A DNA stretch of 64,000 nucleotides from positions 726,499 through 790,498 of the forward strand of contig NSJX01000007.1 of the NCBI GenBank assembly GCA_002286715.1. Direction: 5' to 3'. The DNA is from Dentipellis sp. KUC8613. Taxonomy: Eukaryota; Basidiomycota; Agaricomycetes; Russulales; Hericiaceae. Under the pieces are notes generated by a model that saw nothing but the letters and a program-made list of their open reading frames with translations, was not told the origin of the DNA and searched no databases. Positions 32,801-46,400 of the stretch are shown in pieces (positions within the stretch are counted from its first letter, which is position 1; every line of letters starts with the position of its first letter). Made by a program: the position numbers and the translations under genes.

Positions 32801-33969
32801 TCCCTTCTCTGGCTCGCCTTCGGAAATTCCTCGTCCGGTCATGACGAAGACTCTGTTCTCGAACCTGCGCAGCAAGAACTTTGCTGCGATCTACATCACG
32901 GACTTCGACTCGCTGGAGCTTGCTCGCCAGATGACGATCATGGAGTGCAATCTGTTCTGTGCGATTCAGCCGGAGGAGGTGCTGGAGAGCGGGCAGGAGG
33001 GTGCGAAGTCGGCGGCGAACGTCAGGGCGGTGTCCACGCTGAGCACGGTCATTACGGGCTGGGTGGCGGAGAGCATCTTGAACGAGAGCGATACCAAGAA
33101 GCGCACGGCGCTCTGCAAGTTTTTCATCAAGGTTGCAGATGTAAGTGGTCTCGCGAATGCGCAGTTGTTGGGTTTGTCTGACGTTGTCCTGCAGCGCTGT
33201 AGCCAGTTGCATAACTACAGCACGTCTAGGGCTATCTTGGCAGCTTTGGACTCTTCGACAATATCTCGGCTTCACCAGACTTGGATGGTTCGTGTTTTCG
33301 TATTATTCGTAGCGCGCGATATTCTGACATTGTTATTATAGGGTGTTCCTCAGAAGCAGAAGCTACAGCTCGATGCGATTCGGAAGCTTGCTGACCATGC
33401 ACGGAATTACCATGAGTATCGCTCTCGCCTGCGCAACACAGCACCGCCGGCCGTTCCCTTCCTTGGTAAGTTCCTGTGTGATTCCATTTACGAGCTAGAC
33501 TAATGGACCGCGCGCAGGGTTGTATCTCACAGACGTGACGTTCTGCCGAGAGGGCAATCCTTCGTACCGAGCGTCGCCTACTGCGCCCGAGAAGAAGTTG
33601 CTCAACTTCAACAAGTACCATAAAATGGCCCGGATCGTGCAGGGTAAGAAAACTTTATACTGCTATATGTTATTGTACTGAGCTAATGGTTCATGTCTAG
33701 ATATGCAGCGATTCCAGGTCCCGTACAAGCTGAAGGAGATACCGGAGGTACAGGCATATCTTAATGATGCATTCGAGAAGTCCAAGCATCACGGTGACCT
33801 CCAAGATCTGTACCGCAGGAGGTAGGCATTTATATTTTTTATGCCACGTTCAGGAGCTGATTGCCGCTGCAGTTTGCTTGTGGAACCAAAACAGCCCGCT
33901 GACACTCCCCCATCGGGTGATGTCCGCCAGCTGTTCCCCTGGACCAGCCGATCACAACAAGCAGCATGA
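29814..33969 (+). CDS. SH3-RasGEF protein, CDC25-type Ras exchange factor
   Basis: Guanine nucleotide exchange factor predicted to activate Ras upstream of cAMP/MAPK signalling. The ATG at 29814 (MMPSAQLRIDTS) follows a leader intron. Domains: Ser-rich head; SH3 at about residues 105-162 (YVLAMHDFVPEQ, GQVIHVLNRDTSGWWDGELD, GKRGWFPSNYV); a long helical and Ser/Pro-rich middle; RasGEF_N from about 32320 (GASLPVLVEKMTPHASIVDP, FSAVFFLTFRLFASPLELLQ); catalytic RasGEF from about 32880 (IYITDFDSLELARQMTIMEC, LSTVITGWVAESIL, HNYSTSRAILAALDSSTISR, FLGLYLTDVTFCREGNPSYR, FNKYHKMARIV, QRFQVPYKLKEIPEVQAYLN). The last intron (about 33823-33870) joins LYRRS to LLVEPKQPADTPP; stop 33967-33969. A 57-nt intron at 30339-30395 is in frame and stop-free, so retention would add 19 residues just after the SH3 domain. 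About 1,280 aa, in the usual range for fungal Cdc25. Confidence 0.9.
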
Positions 33970-34394
33970 CCATCTCTCAGACATTCGTTCTTCATCCTCT
34001 CTGGCTTTGCATCCTGGATTTGTTGTGATGTACTTTCCACCTCGCATTTTTCTCCTCATTTTGGGACTCATCGTAGACTTCTGTGTGATCTGTTTCTAAT
34101 ATTTTCACTGCATCTTTATGGTACCCCTCGACATATCTCACCGTCTCTTGCTGCAATGTTCGATTTTTAATGCACGACATATCTATTTCACCCTTGTTTG
34201 TACTGCACATCTGGTATGCGTGCTGGATAATAAGTATCATTAGCCCAGTCGTGACTTCATCGATTGTCATGGAGTGTGTCGCCTGTCGGCGGCAGGGAAT
34301 AGAAAGTATTAGGTATGGCGTTCGCAACGCGTTTACAATGAGTACAGTATGGTGAAAACTTCCTCCCTCCCAAGATCTACAAGTACAACAGCAA
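33970..34394. other. Convergent 3' region
   Basis: 425 bp between the RasGEF stop (plus) and the F-box/propeller stop (minus). Should hold both 3' UTRs. AT-richer than flanking genes; no other feature. Confidence 0.4.
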
Positions 34395-35925
34395 TTAATC
34401 TATGTGTGCGGACCTATGGCTATATTTTGTCACGTAGAAGCCAACCCCCTTGTAATTTTTCTTGTAAGGAAGACCGTCATCTCCATGCGTGCGCGGCAAG
34501 TGCGGGTACGTATCGGGATTGACGCCCGGGCCAAAGTCGTACACGAACGGCCGGTTCTGCGTCGCGCCGAAGAGGCGCGAGCTCTCCAGCACGATGGAGT
34601 AGACGGGCGACGAGTCGTTGCCCGGCGCGTGCACGCTCCAGCCGGTGCTCGGGCTGCGCACGTCCCAGAACGAGACGACGCTGTGCCGCGCGGAGCCCGC
34701 GGCGATGTGGCTCGCGGCGCCGCCGCCGCAGGAGACGGTGTAGATGGGCTCGAAGGACCACGGGTCCGAGAGGGAGAGCACGGGCGTGAGCGATGCGGGG
34801 TTGTTTGGTGAGCCTGAGTGCGGGGGCGGGGCGTGGCCTGACGCGCGGAGGTCGTGGACGTGCACGAAGCCGTCGTACCATCCCGACACGATGATCGAGT
34901 CCGAGCTGCCCCAGGGGAAGGATGGGGGCGTGCCGGTGATGCCGTAGACGGCGGAGGAAAAGGAGGAGTCGGACGATTTGGGGTGGAGGACGGCGGAGGG
35001 CGTGGACGCGATCTCGGAGGGCGTGATGGGGTGTACGACTAGTGGCGTCGCGGATGACGTGCCGAATGCGGCGTAGGGCGTGGAGGAGTGAGTGGAGAGG
35101 TGGGTGGACCAGCCACGGTCCTCGAGGTCGACCATGGTGGGCGTGGGGGACACGGAAGAGAGGTTGAGCAGGCCGGCGGTCCCGTTCGCCGAGAGGGAGA
35201 GCAGGAGGTCTCCGCTGATGGAGAGTGACTCGATGAGGACGCCGTAGTGGTAGTTGAAGGGTGTCCGCAGGGTCGGTCCGACTGCGACGTCCCTCTGACC
35301 AATCTTGGCTGGGGGTAAAAATACGCGTTCCAGGGCGCCGTGCTCAAAGCCAATGTACAAGGTGCGGTCCATGCCGCTGTCTGGTACGAAGGCGAGGCTC
35401 GTGATATCGCGTCTTTCGTTGTGGGTAGTGCTCAAGTTGTACGAGCATTCGAACTGCATACCTGGCGCAGAGTCCAGATGACCAGATGTGGTGAATAAAT
35501 AGGAATAGACAGTGTGCCCTGCGGCGACGACCAAACGCGTAGGGTTAATGGCAAGTAAGGGCTGGAGCTTGCCCTGCCATGGCCGGGATAATGGTCGAGC
35601 GGCAAACTTGTGGCGCGCCCAAGCCTTGTCGGTCAGGACATGATGTCGGACCTGTGAAAGGGGATCCCAAGTCCTCAAGGACTTGTCGAGACTGCACGAG
35701 TCTCGGGGGTGGAGACGAATATAGTTTGCCCACCCAAAGTCATGGACCTGCCGATATCAGAAGAGATAGCGATGAACAACGCGAACCGTCAGATGGATGG
35801 GGCTATCAGAAGCTCACCAGCGTCTTGAAGAGCTTGCAGGTCTGGGACAAGTAGACGAGCTCTTGCAAGTCCAGGTCCTTGATGACCACGATAAGAATGT
35901 CTATGGGAAGGGCTTGGAGGTGCAT
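34395..35925 (-). CDS. F-box/beta-propeller protein
   Basis: Predicted SCF substrate receptor. Exon 1 (ATG 35925) encodes an F-box: MHLQALPIDILIVVIKDLDL, QELVYLSQTCKSLQDA. An intron (about 35751-35819) joins it to VHDFGWANYIRLHPRDSCSL, DKSLRTWDPLSQVRHHVLTD. The long second exon forms WD40/propeller-like blades: LLAINPTRLVVAAGHTVYSY, DITSLAFVPDSGMDRTLYIG, IVSGWYDGFVHVHDLR, SHIAAGSARHSVVSFWDVR, and a conserved C-terminal FGATQNRPFVYDFGPGVN, DGLPYKKNYKGVGFYVTKY. Stop 34395-34397. WD blades are weak individually but spaced regularly. The 34,600-35,100 part is very GC-rich (Ser/Pro/Ala loops). Divergent from GEM1. Confidence 0.8.
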
Positions 35926-36232
35926 GGCAGAAGAAGAGAAGAGGGAAGGGGATACCGCAGAGAAGGCTTGTGTGCTCGGGGGGTTATGTAGTGCGAGTGG
36001 TTGTCGGACTGCAGCTGAACTGAAACGGACGCGAAACGCGACTCAGCTGAGCGCATTTGCAGAAGTTGCCCGACCCGCCGAAGACTTGGTGACCCCGGCG
36101 CCGGCCCCGTCGGTGCGTCGGCCTGCCCGCCGCGGCCCAGCCCAGTGCGATTTACGCGTCTGCCGCGTCTCCAGTGCCGTCTAGACTCCTCACCTCTTCT
36201 CTCTCCCATTCTCTCACCACCACTCTCCTTCA
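35926..36232. promoter_or_regulatory. Divergent promoter F-box/propeller and GEM1
   Basis: 307 bp between divergent starts. GC-rich in the middle (about 36070-36170) and C/T-rich just before the GEM1 ATG. No TATA box seen. Confidence 0.45.
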
Positions 36233-38924
<2,692 letters not shown>

Positions 38925-39251
38925 CGGACTCTGATTTATTTGTAGTCGACTGCGAGCTGTTGTATATAAGAGAGAGGCTCGAGGCCGGGCTATTTGCGAG
39001 ATCCGATGTCGATTATAGACGCGCGATGCAGGCGTGGGCTACTGTGGCGGGCAACTGCAACGCAACGAGGTGAACGGCGAGTCATATATACGGTTCTCTT
39101 CCTCCCGTCATCTGCTCTTCATTCACCCAGTGCTGCTGTTTGATTGACCCTTCCAAACCTTGAAGTGTTCGTAAACCGCGCTGAGCGATCCCGCTGACAA
39201 AACCCCATCCGCGATCCCCTACCCCCCATCCCATTGTGAACCAGTGTTAAC
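38925..39251. other. Intergenic GEM1 to vWA gene
   Basis: 327 bp, tandem. Contains the GEM1 3' UTR and the vWA promoter, with a C-rich stretch just before the ATG. Nothing else seen. Confidence 0.4.
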
Positions 39252-41058
39252 ATGGATGAAGACATGGACATGTCTGGCGGCCCCTCCGCCCAGGCAGTCT
39301 TCCAGGAAGCTTTCAACGAGCAGGTCGCAGCAACGACCGCGCCCGGAGATCGGAAGATGCTGTACGTGCTTGCTTCGTCCGCAGTCCTGCTCTCGCTCCA
39401 GAGAGCGGCTCACCGCATGTGTCTCAACGGCTCATCGCAGAGATCTGGTCTTCGTCCAAGACTGCACGGGCAGTCAAGGAAGCTACATATCGTCCGCAAC
39501 GAAGAACATCGAGATCATCTGCGAGAATATTTACCAGTCCGGGAAGCTGCAGACCAGGGAGGATCTCCGCGTCGGGCTCGTCGCCTATCGCGATCACCCG
39601 CCCCAGGACCACACCTATGTCACCAAGAACTTTGGCTTCTCGTCCGACATCAGCAAGGTCCATCGCGACCTCTCGAGTCTGTACGCGTCGGGCGGCGGCG
39701 ATGGTCCGGAAGCGGTCACCGCGGGGTTGGTCGAGGCGCTAAACATGGATTGGCGGCCGCAGGCGAGCAAGATGGTGGTCTTGATTGCAGATGCGCCACC
39801 CCATGGCATCGGAGAGTACGGAGACGGTGCGTGAAGTCTCAAATACAGCACCTTTAGTTCATGTCTTACAGGGCATTCCAGGCTTCGAGGATGGTTCTCC
39901 TGACGGCTTCGATCCGCTACAAGTTGCCCGAGAAATGGCTACTCGCGGTATCACACTGGTATTTGCCCACTTTCCAACCTTCCGTAACATGTAGATCTCA
40001 TTATTTCACATCAGTTCTTTGTCGCCTGCGAACCTGCCCTGAGCAGCTATTCCGTGCGCATTCTTACTCTGCTCCCGCTGCGTCATTCTGAACCCCCATA
40101 TAGTTCGCGACGGACTTCTTCCAAGCTCTCACCCAAATTACATCCGGCATCATGCTGCCGCTGACAACCGCCGATCTGCTCGCACACGCCATCGTGGGGG
40201 TGGTGCTCGAGAATCTGGACATGGAGCGGCTAGTGCGCGAGGTGGGGCAGGCGGTCGCACAGCGTATACTGGGCAACAATGAAAGCGTAGACGACGTCGC
40301 GCGCGAGCTGCACGAGAAATTGTTGCTCCGGAACGAGAGCACGAAGAAGGTCGTGATCGAGAGCATCTATAAGGAATCGGAAGAGGCCAAGCACAACGTG
40401 GAGGCATTCTCCCAGGCCAACAACCTCGCCGAAGCACGACCGCATTTGCGAAGAGTCAGTCCCCGTCCCGTTTATAGTCCTGCGCGACCGAGGCCCTTGC
40501 CGTTTCGGTCGGCGCCTCGTGGCGTTAGTCGTTGTATTAATCTTCTTATTTGACATCGGCAGGTTCCTGGCACCCGTTTCACGGACAAGTACCTCCAAGT
40601 GAGGATGAATAGCACGCGCAGCTCGTATTCGCATGCGCCGTCGGTTCCGGCACGCTCGCCCAGCTACAGGACGGCGGTACCGGGTGCGCCGTCGTCGCCC
40701 CCAGGCGCGGCGGCGCATTCGCCACCGCGCAAGGTCGTCACTGACTTTGCGGCGTTCGGTGCGCCGAAGACGGCCAGCGTGTTTGGCACGGCGGTGGCGT
40801 CGACGCCGTTCTCGTTGGCCGGGAACAAAGCCGCGTTCGGTGGTATCAGGAATACTGGTGGGCGTGCTTACGGCGACGATGATGATGACGATGAAGAGGA
40901 AGACGACGGCAAGCAGAAGGTGTTCTTGAGGGAAGACTCGATCACCCTCGATCAAGTGCGTTCGCTGTTATTGATTTTTCATGGACAATTATATTGATTT
41001 TTCTTTGTAGGCACGGCGTATTGCTATGCAAAGTGCATGGCGAGGCACTCGAGCTTGA
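39252..41058 (+). CDS. von Willebrand factor A domain protein
   Basis: The ATG at 39252 opens an acidic head (MDEDMDMSGGPSAQAVFQEA). An intron (about 39362-39440) joins DRKML to DLVFVQDCTGSQGSYISSAT. D-x-T-G-S is the MIDAS metal site at the start of the vWA domain, which continues NIEIICENIYQ, EDLRVGLVAYRDHPPQDHTY, VTKNFGFSSDISKVHRDLSS, LYASGGGDGPEAVTAGLVEA, MVVLIADAPPHGIGEYGDG and, after an intron, DGFDPLQVAREMATRGITLF, FVACEPALSSYS. This resembles the vWA part of VWKA/alpha-kinase proteins, but no alpha-kinase domain follows. Instead comes a helical region (LVREVGQAVAQRILGNNE), then a Ser/Pro-rich part and an acidic run (DDDDDDEEEDD, about 40875-40910) and a basic C-terminal helix (LDQARRIAMQSAWRGTRA). 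Stop 41056-41058. Function unknown. Confidence 0.8.
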
Positions 41059-41468
41059 GTGTGGCCCGAAGAGAAGCGCGGATAGACTATTGAATTATTG
41101 GCCATTCTGGTTCAAAGTTGGCTGGTCTCCGACGACGTCGCGCCGCGGAATGGTTCTTCATTTGCCTCTCCTTTCTGTTTTATAACGCTATCTCGCAGTC
41201 ACCAAGCTTGTTATATCCCCCCTTGCAGTTGCACGTTACATGTCATGTTTGTTTAGCAGTAGTACCACCACTCCAGAGTCAAACACCACTCTGCGGATTG
41301 TATACTTATGACGAGACTCCAGAACTATCGAAGACAATAACAATATATGATTAAACGGGCATGGATGTGCTAGTTCCTCATGAAAATATGATTGCACTCT
41401 AATGCCTACAAGCGGAATCAATGTGGGGGGTATACATGGGTAGATCCAACGTAGTCGTTAATCCATCG
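41059..41468. other. Convergent 3' region
   Basis: 410 bp between the vWA stop (plus) and the G-patch protein stop (minus). Relatively AT-rich. No other feature. Confidence 0.4.
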
Positions 41469-42639
41469 CTATGCAATCGAAGACACCTCCTTCGTCTTCT
41501 TGCTTTTCTTCGCTTTCGGCAGCTTGTCCTTCGTACCTTCATCGTCTAGAGACGGGTCTTTTGTCTTCTTCCGACGCGCTTTTGAGGGCTCAGTCGCGCC
41601 TGTCTGCGCCGAGGTTGACACCTCTTCATCGTCACCGGCACCAGCTTCCGAATTTGCCTTTTGCTTGGACCGGCTTTTCTTGCTTGATTTCCCGCTAAGG
41701 TCTGATTCTGGCAGAGGTGTTACCTCGTTGCTGTCGCCAGCTCCATCCGCCCTAGCCTTCTTCAGCGCCTTCCTCAGCTCTTTCCTCAACCTTTTCTCCT
41801 TTTTCTCCTTCTTTTCTTGTTCCTTCCGCTCCTTCCTCCGGCGCTTCAGCTCGCGCTTATCCAATTCGTCGCCAACGTCCTTGTCCTTTTCATCCCGTCG
41901 CCTCTTCTTCTCCTTACCAGCAGCCAAGTCTGGCTCTCTGCTAGACGAGACAGTGATGGCCTCCTTGTATGTGCTAGTCGACGCGACTCCAATGGCGGTG
42001 ATCTCCTTCGTCAGGACCTCCACTACCCTCACTTCTGTCTTGATCATCTCCGTTTCAACGTCATCCGGCCCGATTACAGGGCCTCGAAAGAAGCGCGAAT
42101 ATAGACCACGATGTGCTGCCTGTCTTTTTGCCATGGCCATGAGAGTGAGCCGAGGGGTAGATGTCCCTGAAGCAGAGGCGCTAGCCAAGTCGGGTGTGGA
42201 GGTGCCCGACGTCGCGGGGGTACCTAGTACAGGGCGGCGATTTGATAGTATGCCCGTCGATGTGCGTGTCAGGTCGGGCGCGGCTGTCGTACTGCGACTC
42301 TATAATCATGGATGGGTCAACGCATTTGGGGTGGAGATCACGAAACGCACGGTGTCTTCGCCTTCGCCGTCGGAATCACTGTCGGCTACCTTCAGCTTTA
42401 CGGCACTGGCGGCCGCTGTGAACAAACTGCAAGGCAACGATTAGATTAGGCCCCTCGGTTATTTTGAAGGTACTCAACTGGTCCCAGAATGGGAAAGCCT
42501 CATCTCTGTCCTTGCCCAACCCGGCAAGATTCTTCTTCTGTGGGATGGCTAGAGGTCGTGATATAGAGCCTGTGCGAAGGCCCGTTCCCGTACCAGACCA
42601 TCCTTGAGATACGAGGTACGAATGTCCGTCTAGAGGCAT
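41469..42639 (-). CDS. G-patch protein, TMA23/GPATCH4-like
   Basis: Nucleolar/ribosome-biogenesis-type protein. The start at 42639 (MPLDGHSYLVSQGWSGTGTG) leads into a G-patch-like block LRTGSISRPLAIPQKKNLAG, LGKDRDEAFPFWD, and, across an intron with donor GTTGAG (about 42429-42487), HLFTAAASAVKLKVADSDSD. QKKNLAGLGKDRDEAFPFWDH is typical of the TMA23/GPATCH4 group. A second intron (about 42227-42343) joins EGEDT to GTPATSGTSTPDLASASASG, then LTLMAMAKRQAAHRGLYSRF. The C-terminal half is almost entirely Lys/Arg/Glu (KRELKRRRKERKEQEKKEKK and similar, about 41700-41900) and ends SSIA, stop 41469-41471. About 330 aa. The highly charged tail is expected for nucleolar proteins. Confidence 0.8.
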
Positions 42640-42723
42640 GGTTGGAACAGGGCTACAATTTATTTGCAAAACGATCTTTGCCTGTATCGCGCGGGGAAGC
42701 TTCCCACGCTCTAGATGGACAAG

Positions 42724-42840
42724 CACTGGGGGAAAGAGCCGATGGGCTCTAGGTTCAAATGCACAGCAAATTCGAGGAAATGTCGATATTTGTCCCACAT
42801 GTATCTCGAGCATACATGCAAGAAAACCTTATCATGTATT
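42724..42840 (+). repeat. Left terminal inverted repeat
   Basis: Begins CACTGGGGGAAAGAGCCGAT and ends in CATGTATT. Pairs with 43122-43238. The inner, unpaired part 42841-42946 is AT-rich. Confidence 0.8.
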
Positions 42841-42946
42841 ACTCCATTGCCGAAGCCTGTGCCTCGGGAGGAAATACGAAATGTAACTCATATTTGATTC
42901 AAATTGATTTTGGTATCAAATTTGTCATTAGTTTTAGCATTTGATC

Positions 42947-43121
42947 NNNNNNNNNNNNNNNNNNNNNNNNNNNNNNNNNNNNNNNNNNNNNNNNNNNNNN
43001 NNNNNNNNNNNNNNNNNNNNNNNNNNNNNNNNNNNNNNNNNNNNNNNNNNNNNNNNNNNNNNNNNNNNNNNNNNNNNNNNNNNNNNNNNNNNNNNNNNNN
43101 NNNNNNNNNNNNNNNNNNNNN
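42947..43121. other. Assembly gap (175 N)
   Basis: Run of undetermined bases inside the TIR element. Gaps of this kind are usual where inverted or multi-copy repeats defeat assembly. The number of N may not equal the real length. Confidence 0.99.
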
Positions 43122-43238
43122 AATACATGATATGATTGTCTTGCATGTATGCCGGAATTATATGCTGCGCAAATATTGACATTCTCTTGAATTTGTCGTA
43201 CATTTGATTTCGGATCACATCGACTCATTCCCCCAGTG
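43122..43238 (-). repeat. Right terminal inverted repeat
   Basis: Reverse complement begins CACTGGGGGAATGAGTCGAT. Same length as the left arm, with scattered substitutions and no indels visible. Confidence 0.8.
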
Positions 43239-43491
43239 AAGAAAAGCACGCAGTTCGACGTCAATTGAGCAGCGGTGAACTCAGAAGAAGCGTGCTGGAG
43301 TGTGACATTAAGTTCAATACGAAGCCAACAACACCATTATATGTGTGAAGAGAATATGAAAGCTAGGAGACGGATGGGGGAGGGTCCGTGCGTGGCGTGA
43401 GGCCGGAGGATGCCGAGAGGGGAATATGAGAGAGGATGTTTATGAAGACGATCATTTGTGTCACATTGTGTGCGACTGCGAGCACGGCACC

Positions 43492-46400
43492 ATGTCTGCC
43501 TCAGCGACTGATCCCGCCTCCCAGCTTCGCCAGGCCGCCCTCTTGACCCTCAAAGCAAAGAGGCGCAAGGCTCCCTTGGCCCCAGAACAACTCTTGCCTC
43601 CCATTCTCTCGCGCCCCGTCGTCGAGGAAACCCCCTCCATCACGCTTGACTATGGCGAGGATGACTCCGCACCGACTCAGCCATCTGCGCCATCTACGTC
43701 TGCGGCGGTTGGTAAATCCCAGCCATCTTCTGCGCAGCTCGGTTCAGCAAAGGGCGATTCTTCAGCGACACAGGATGTTTCGATGCGCGAAGAGGGCGAA
43801 ATCAGCGAGAACGAGGATGAGCCTTCTCCGTCGGCCCCACCCCAAGCTCCTGCCCAGCCTGTCGCGCCTCTGAAACCAGCATCTCCTGTCATCCATGCCC
43901 CACTAGCTCGCTCACCTTCGCTCCCAACACCGGCGCCTCCACCGTCTCGACCATCGCTCATCGATACCGACTCTGCAATCAGGCCCGTTCCCACGTCTTC
44001 GCCATCAGCGTCTTCAGCGAGTCGTTCCCATTTTTCTGAGAGAACACAACCGGTGACCCCCAAAACTACTATCGATGAGTATACCGCGCTTCACCGCATT
44101 GGTTACATCATCGACGAAAATCATGTCCGGCCGGGTTTGACCAGTACGTCGTACCTTTAGGGTTCGATATAGCCTTTCTAAATCTGTTTGCACAGTGACG
44201 CAAGACCAGTACAATACTGCGAAGGATATCGTCCTTGATCTTCTTGGATGGGGTGTAGCCCCAGAATACCTTGTCCACTGCGGGCTGTCTCGAGAGATTG
44301 TTTACTATGTTTTCACGGAGTTAAACCTCCGTCTTCCGACCGACTTCGACAGCACTGGGATCTTGCCTTTTCCACCAACCAAGTCTGTAATTGCTGCCTT
44401 ATTTTCGTCCACGACCACGCCCAGTACACCCACCATGCGTGCTGCCGCCGCTGTCCAATACCCATCCGGAGGATCCGCCATCCATGGGATTGTCTCTGCT
44501 TCTCGTGTCTCAAATGCCCAATCACCCGGAGCTTCGACGTCGATGAATGGTCTCTCCGCGGCCGCCCCAACCTTCATACCAAAGAGTTCGAATCCATCTT
44601 CACCGTCAGCCGAGGCTCTTTCAGCAGCGGCCTCTTTGGCAGATATGGAGCAACGGACAAAGCGGCAGCTTCTTGCTCGCAAGGCGGTCTTGGACTCGCG
44701 GAAGCGCGGCAACTCGGGCGCCACTTCGTCTTCGCATTCTGCTTCAAAGGCTGTCACCATCGACACCAAAGCTGCCTCCCGCCCACTAGCTCCAGCTGCC
44801 AGCGTCGACGATTTCCTCAACAGCATCGATCCTACCTCTGCCGGCAGTAGTAGCGATAAGAATACTGGGCTTTCAAGAGCATCTACCTTGATCTTTGCTA
44901 GTTCCGATGCCATGGATGTCGACGACGACATCCCAGGTCTCAGTAGTGGTTCCTTCTCGAAGTACTTCGGCGCGTCGAGCTCTAAGCCATCGGCAACGAC
45001 GCAGTCAGCCCCCGTGACCGCGCAAGATGCGCCTGCTACTACGGAGCCACCGAATCACTCTGGATCCGATGATGTTGCAAGCTCATCTGACGAAGCCAAG
45101 GAGAAGCGCGCCCCCGGACCTTCTTCTAACGGGAATACCTTGTCAAGGAAGAAGACGGAAGATGCTAGTGGCGATGGCTTCGCGGCGGGAGCTTCTGGAG
45201 CCGTTCCAGGCAGCGGGTCAAGTAGTCACTCTTCATCGACCCCTGTCCCTGCGGTGGTACCTCGGCGCGGAACTAAGCGACCTGTCGCTTCGGATTTCGT
45301 CGATGTGGATTCAACGTACAACGCAAACCCGTACACTGTCTCTTCTCTTTCTCGCACCAACTCCACCAATGGCAACGGAGCGCAAGAACACGGAAACGGC
45401 TACACTGCGATTCATCATCCAAACCCTCACGTGAGGAGGAAGCTGAACGCCGCGGCGGCGGCAGCCGCTGGCGGGACTTCGTTTGCTAGTGTGAGTAATA
45501 TGCGGAGATGTGTCATCGATGTGAGCGACACCGAAGACGAGGACGGAGAAGAGGATGGGATTCAGAGAGAGGCATCCAAGGCGGGGCCCTCCAGACCGTC
45601 GGGAACCGGATCTGGAGGGACACCGAGGCCTGGATCCGCCATGGGTGAGAAGAGTGCAGTGGAACTGGAGCTGGAGATCAAGAAGATGCGGGAAATGATC
45701 AGGGAGCGCGAAGAGATGAGGTTGCGAAAGTTGGCCGCGGTAAGCTTCTTGACGGCTTACTAGCTTATCCATTATCTTATCGGCCCGCCTCTTTCCCAGC
45801 AATCGAATCGGTCGACGCGATCATCTACGCCTACCGCTGCTCTCCCCCAGTCAGCAGCTATCCTAGTGCCACACGCTGCGTCAATATCTGTCCCGGGTGC
45901 AACGATGCAGGAAGCGCCGGACTTCTCCGCTTCTGTCCGAGACACCTCAGAAGGCGCAGCCATGGAGAACAGTATGGACGCCGACCCGACGCCTGCGAAT
46001 GGTATGTGTCCACTGCAACGGTTTCGGCATCTGTATGGTAGCTCGACGCTGGTCCGCTTGCATTGCGCATGGGCGGCCCTGGCGACGGGAGCATTCCACG
46101 GCCACCCGCATCTGCACCGCCCCGAGCTTATCACAGGGTGTCTGCCTGTATCTGCTTCCGCTGGTTCTTGACTTCTGCTACTGTGCCTTTGCCTTATTGC
46201 ACCTTAACCTAATGTCACTAATTATAACCGTTCTACAGGTCAGCCATCGACACATGCTGGTGGCTCTTCGGTTTCAGCGGTGGACCAGAACGACTTCCAC
46301 AAGCTGCCGCCGTTCACACCCACTGGTTATACTGTTTTTCTTTCCCTCCACGATGCACCATGTTTTGCTGACCTGTTTGCTCTGCTTGTCTTCCACGCCG

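Larger units (their letters stand above)
42724..43238. mobile_element. CACTA-like terminal-inverted-repeat element (probably non-autonomous)
   Basis: Two 117-bp arms in inverted orientation align without gaps: 42724-42840 and the reverse complement of 43122-43238. Both outer ends read CACTGGGGGAA. The element is flanked by AAG on each side (42721-42723 and 43239-43241), a 3-bp target duplication. CACTR ends with a 3-bp duplication are the hallmark of the CACTA (CMC/EnSpm) superfamily. Arms are roughly three-quarters identical, so the insertion or the arms are old. The middle is lost in an assembly gap, so the true length and any coding content are unknown; if the gap length is real, the copy is about 515 bp and non-autonomous. 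Confidence 0.75.

Noticed and set aside
42899..43264. Open frames spanning the N run
   Set aside because: They are created by undetermined bases and the inverted repeat arms, not by coding sequence.
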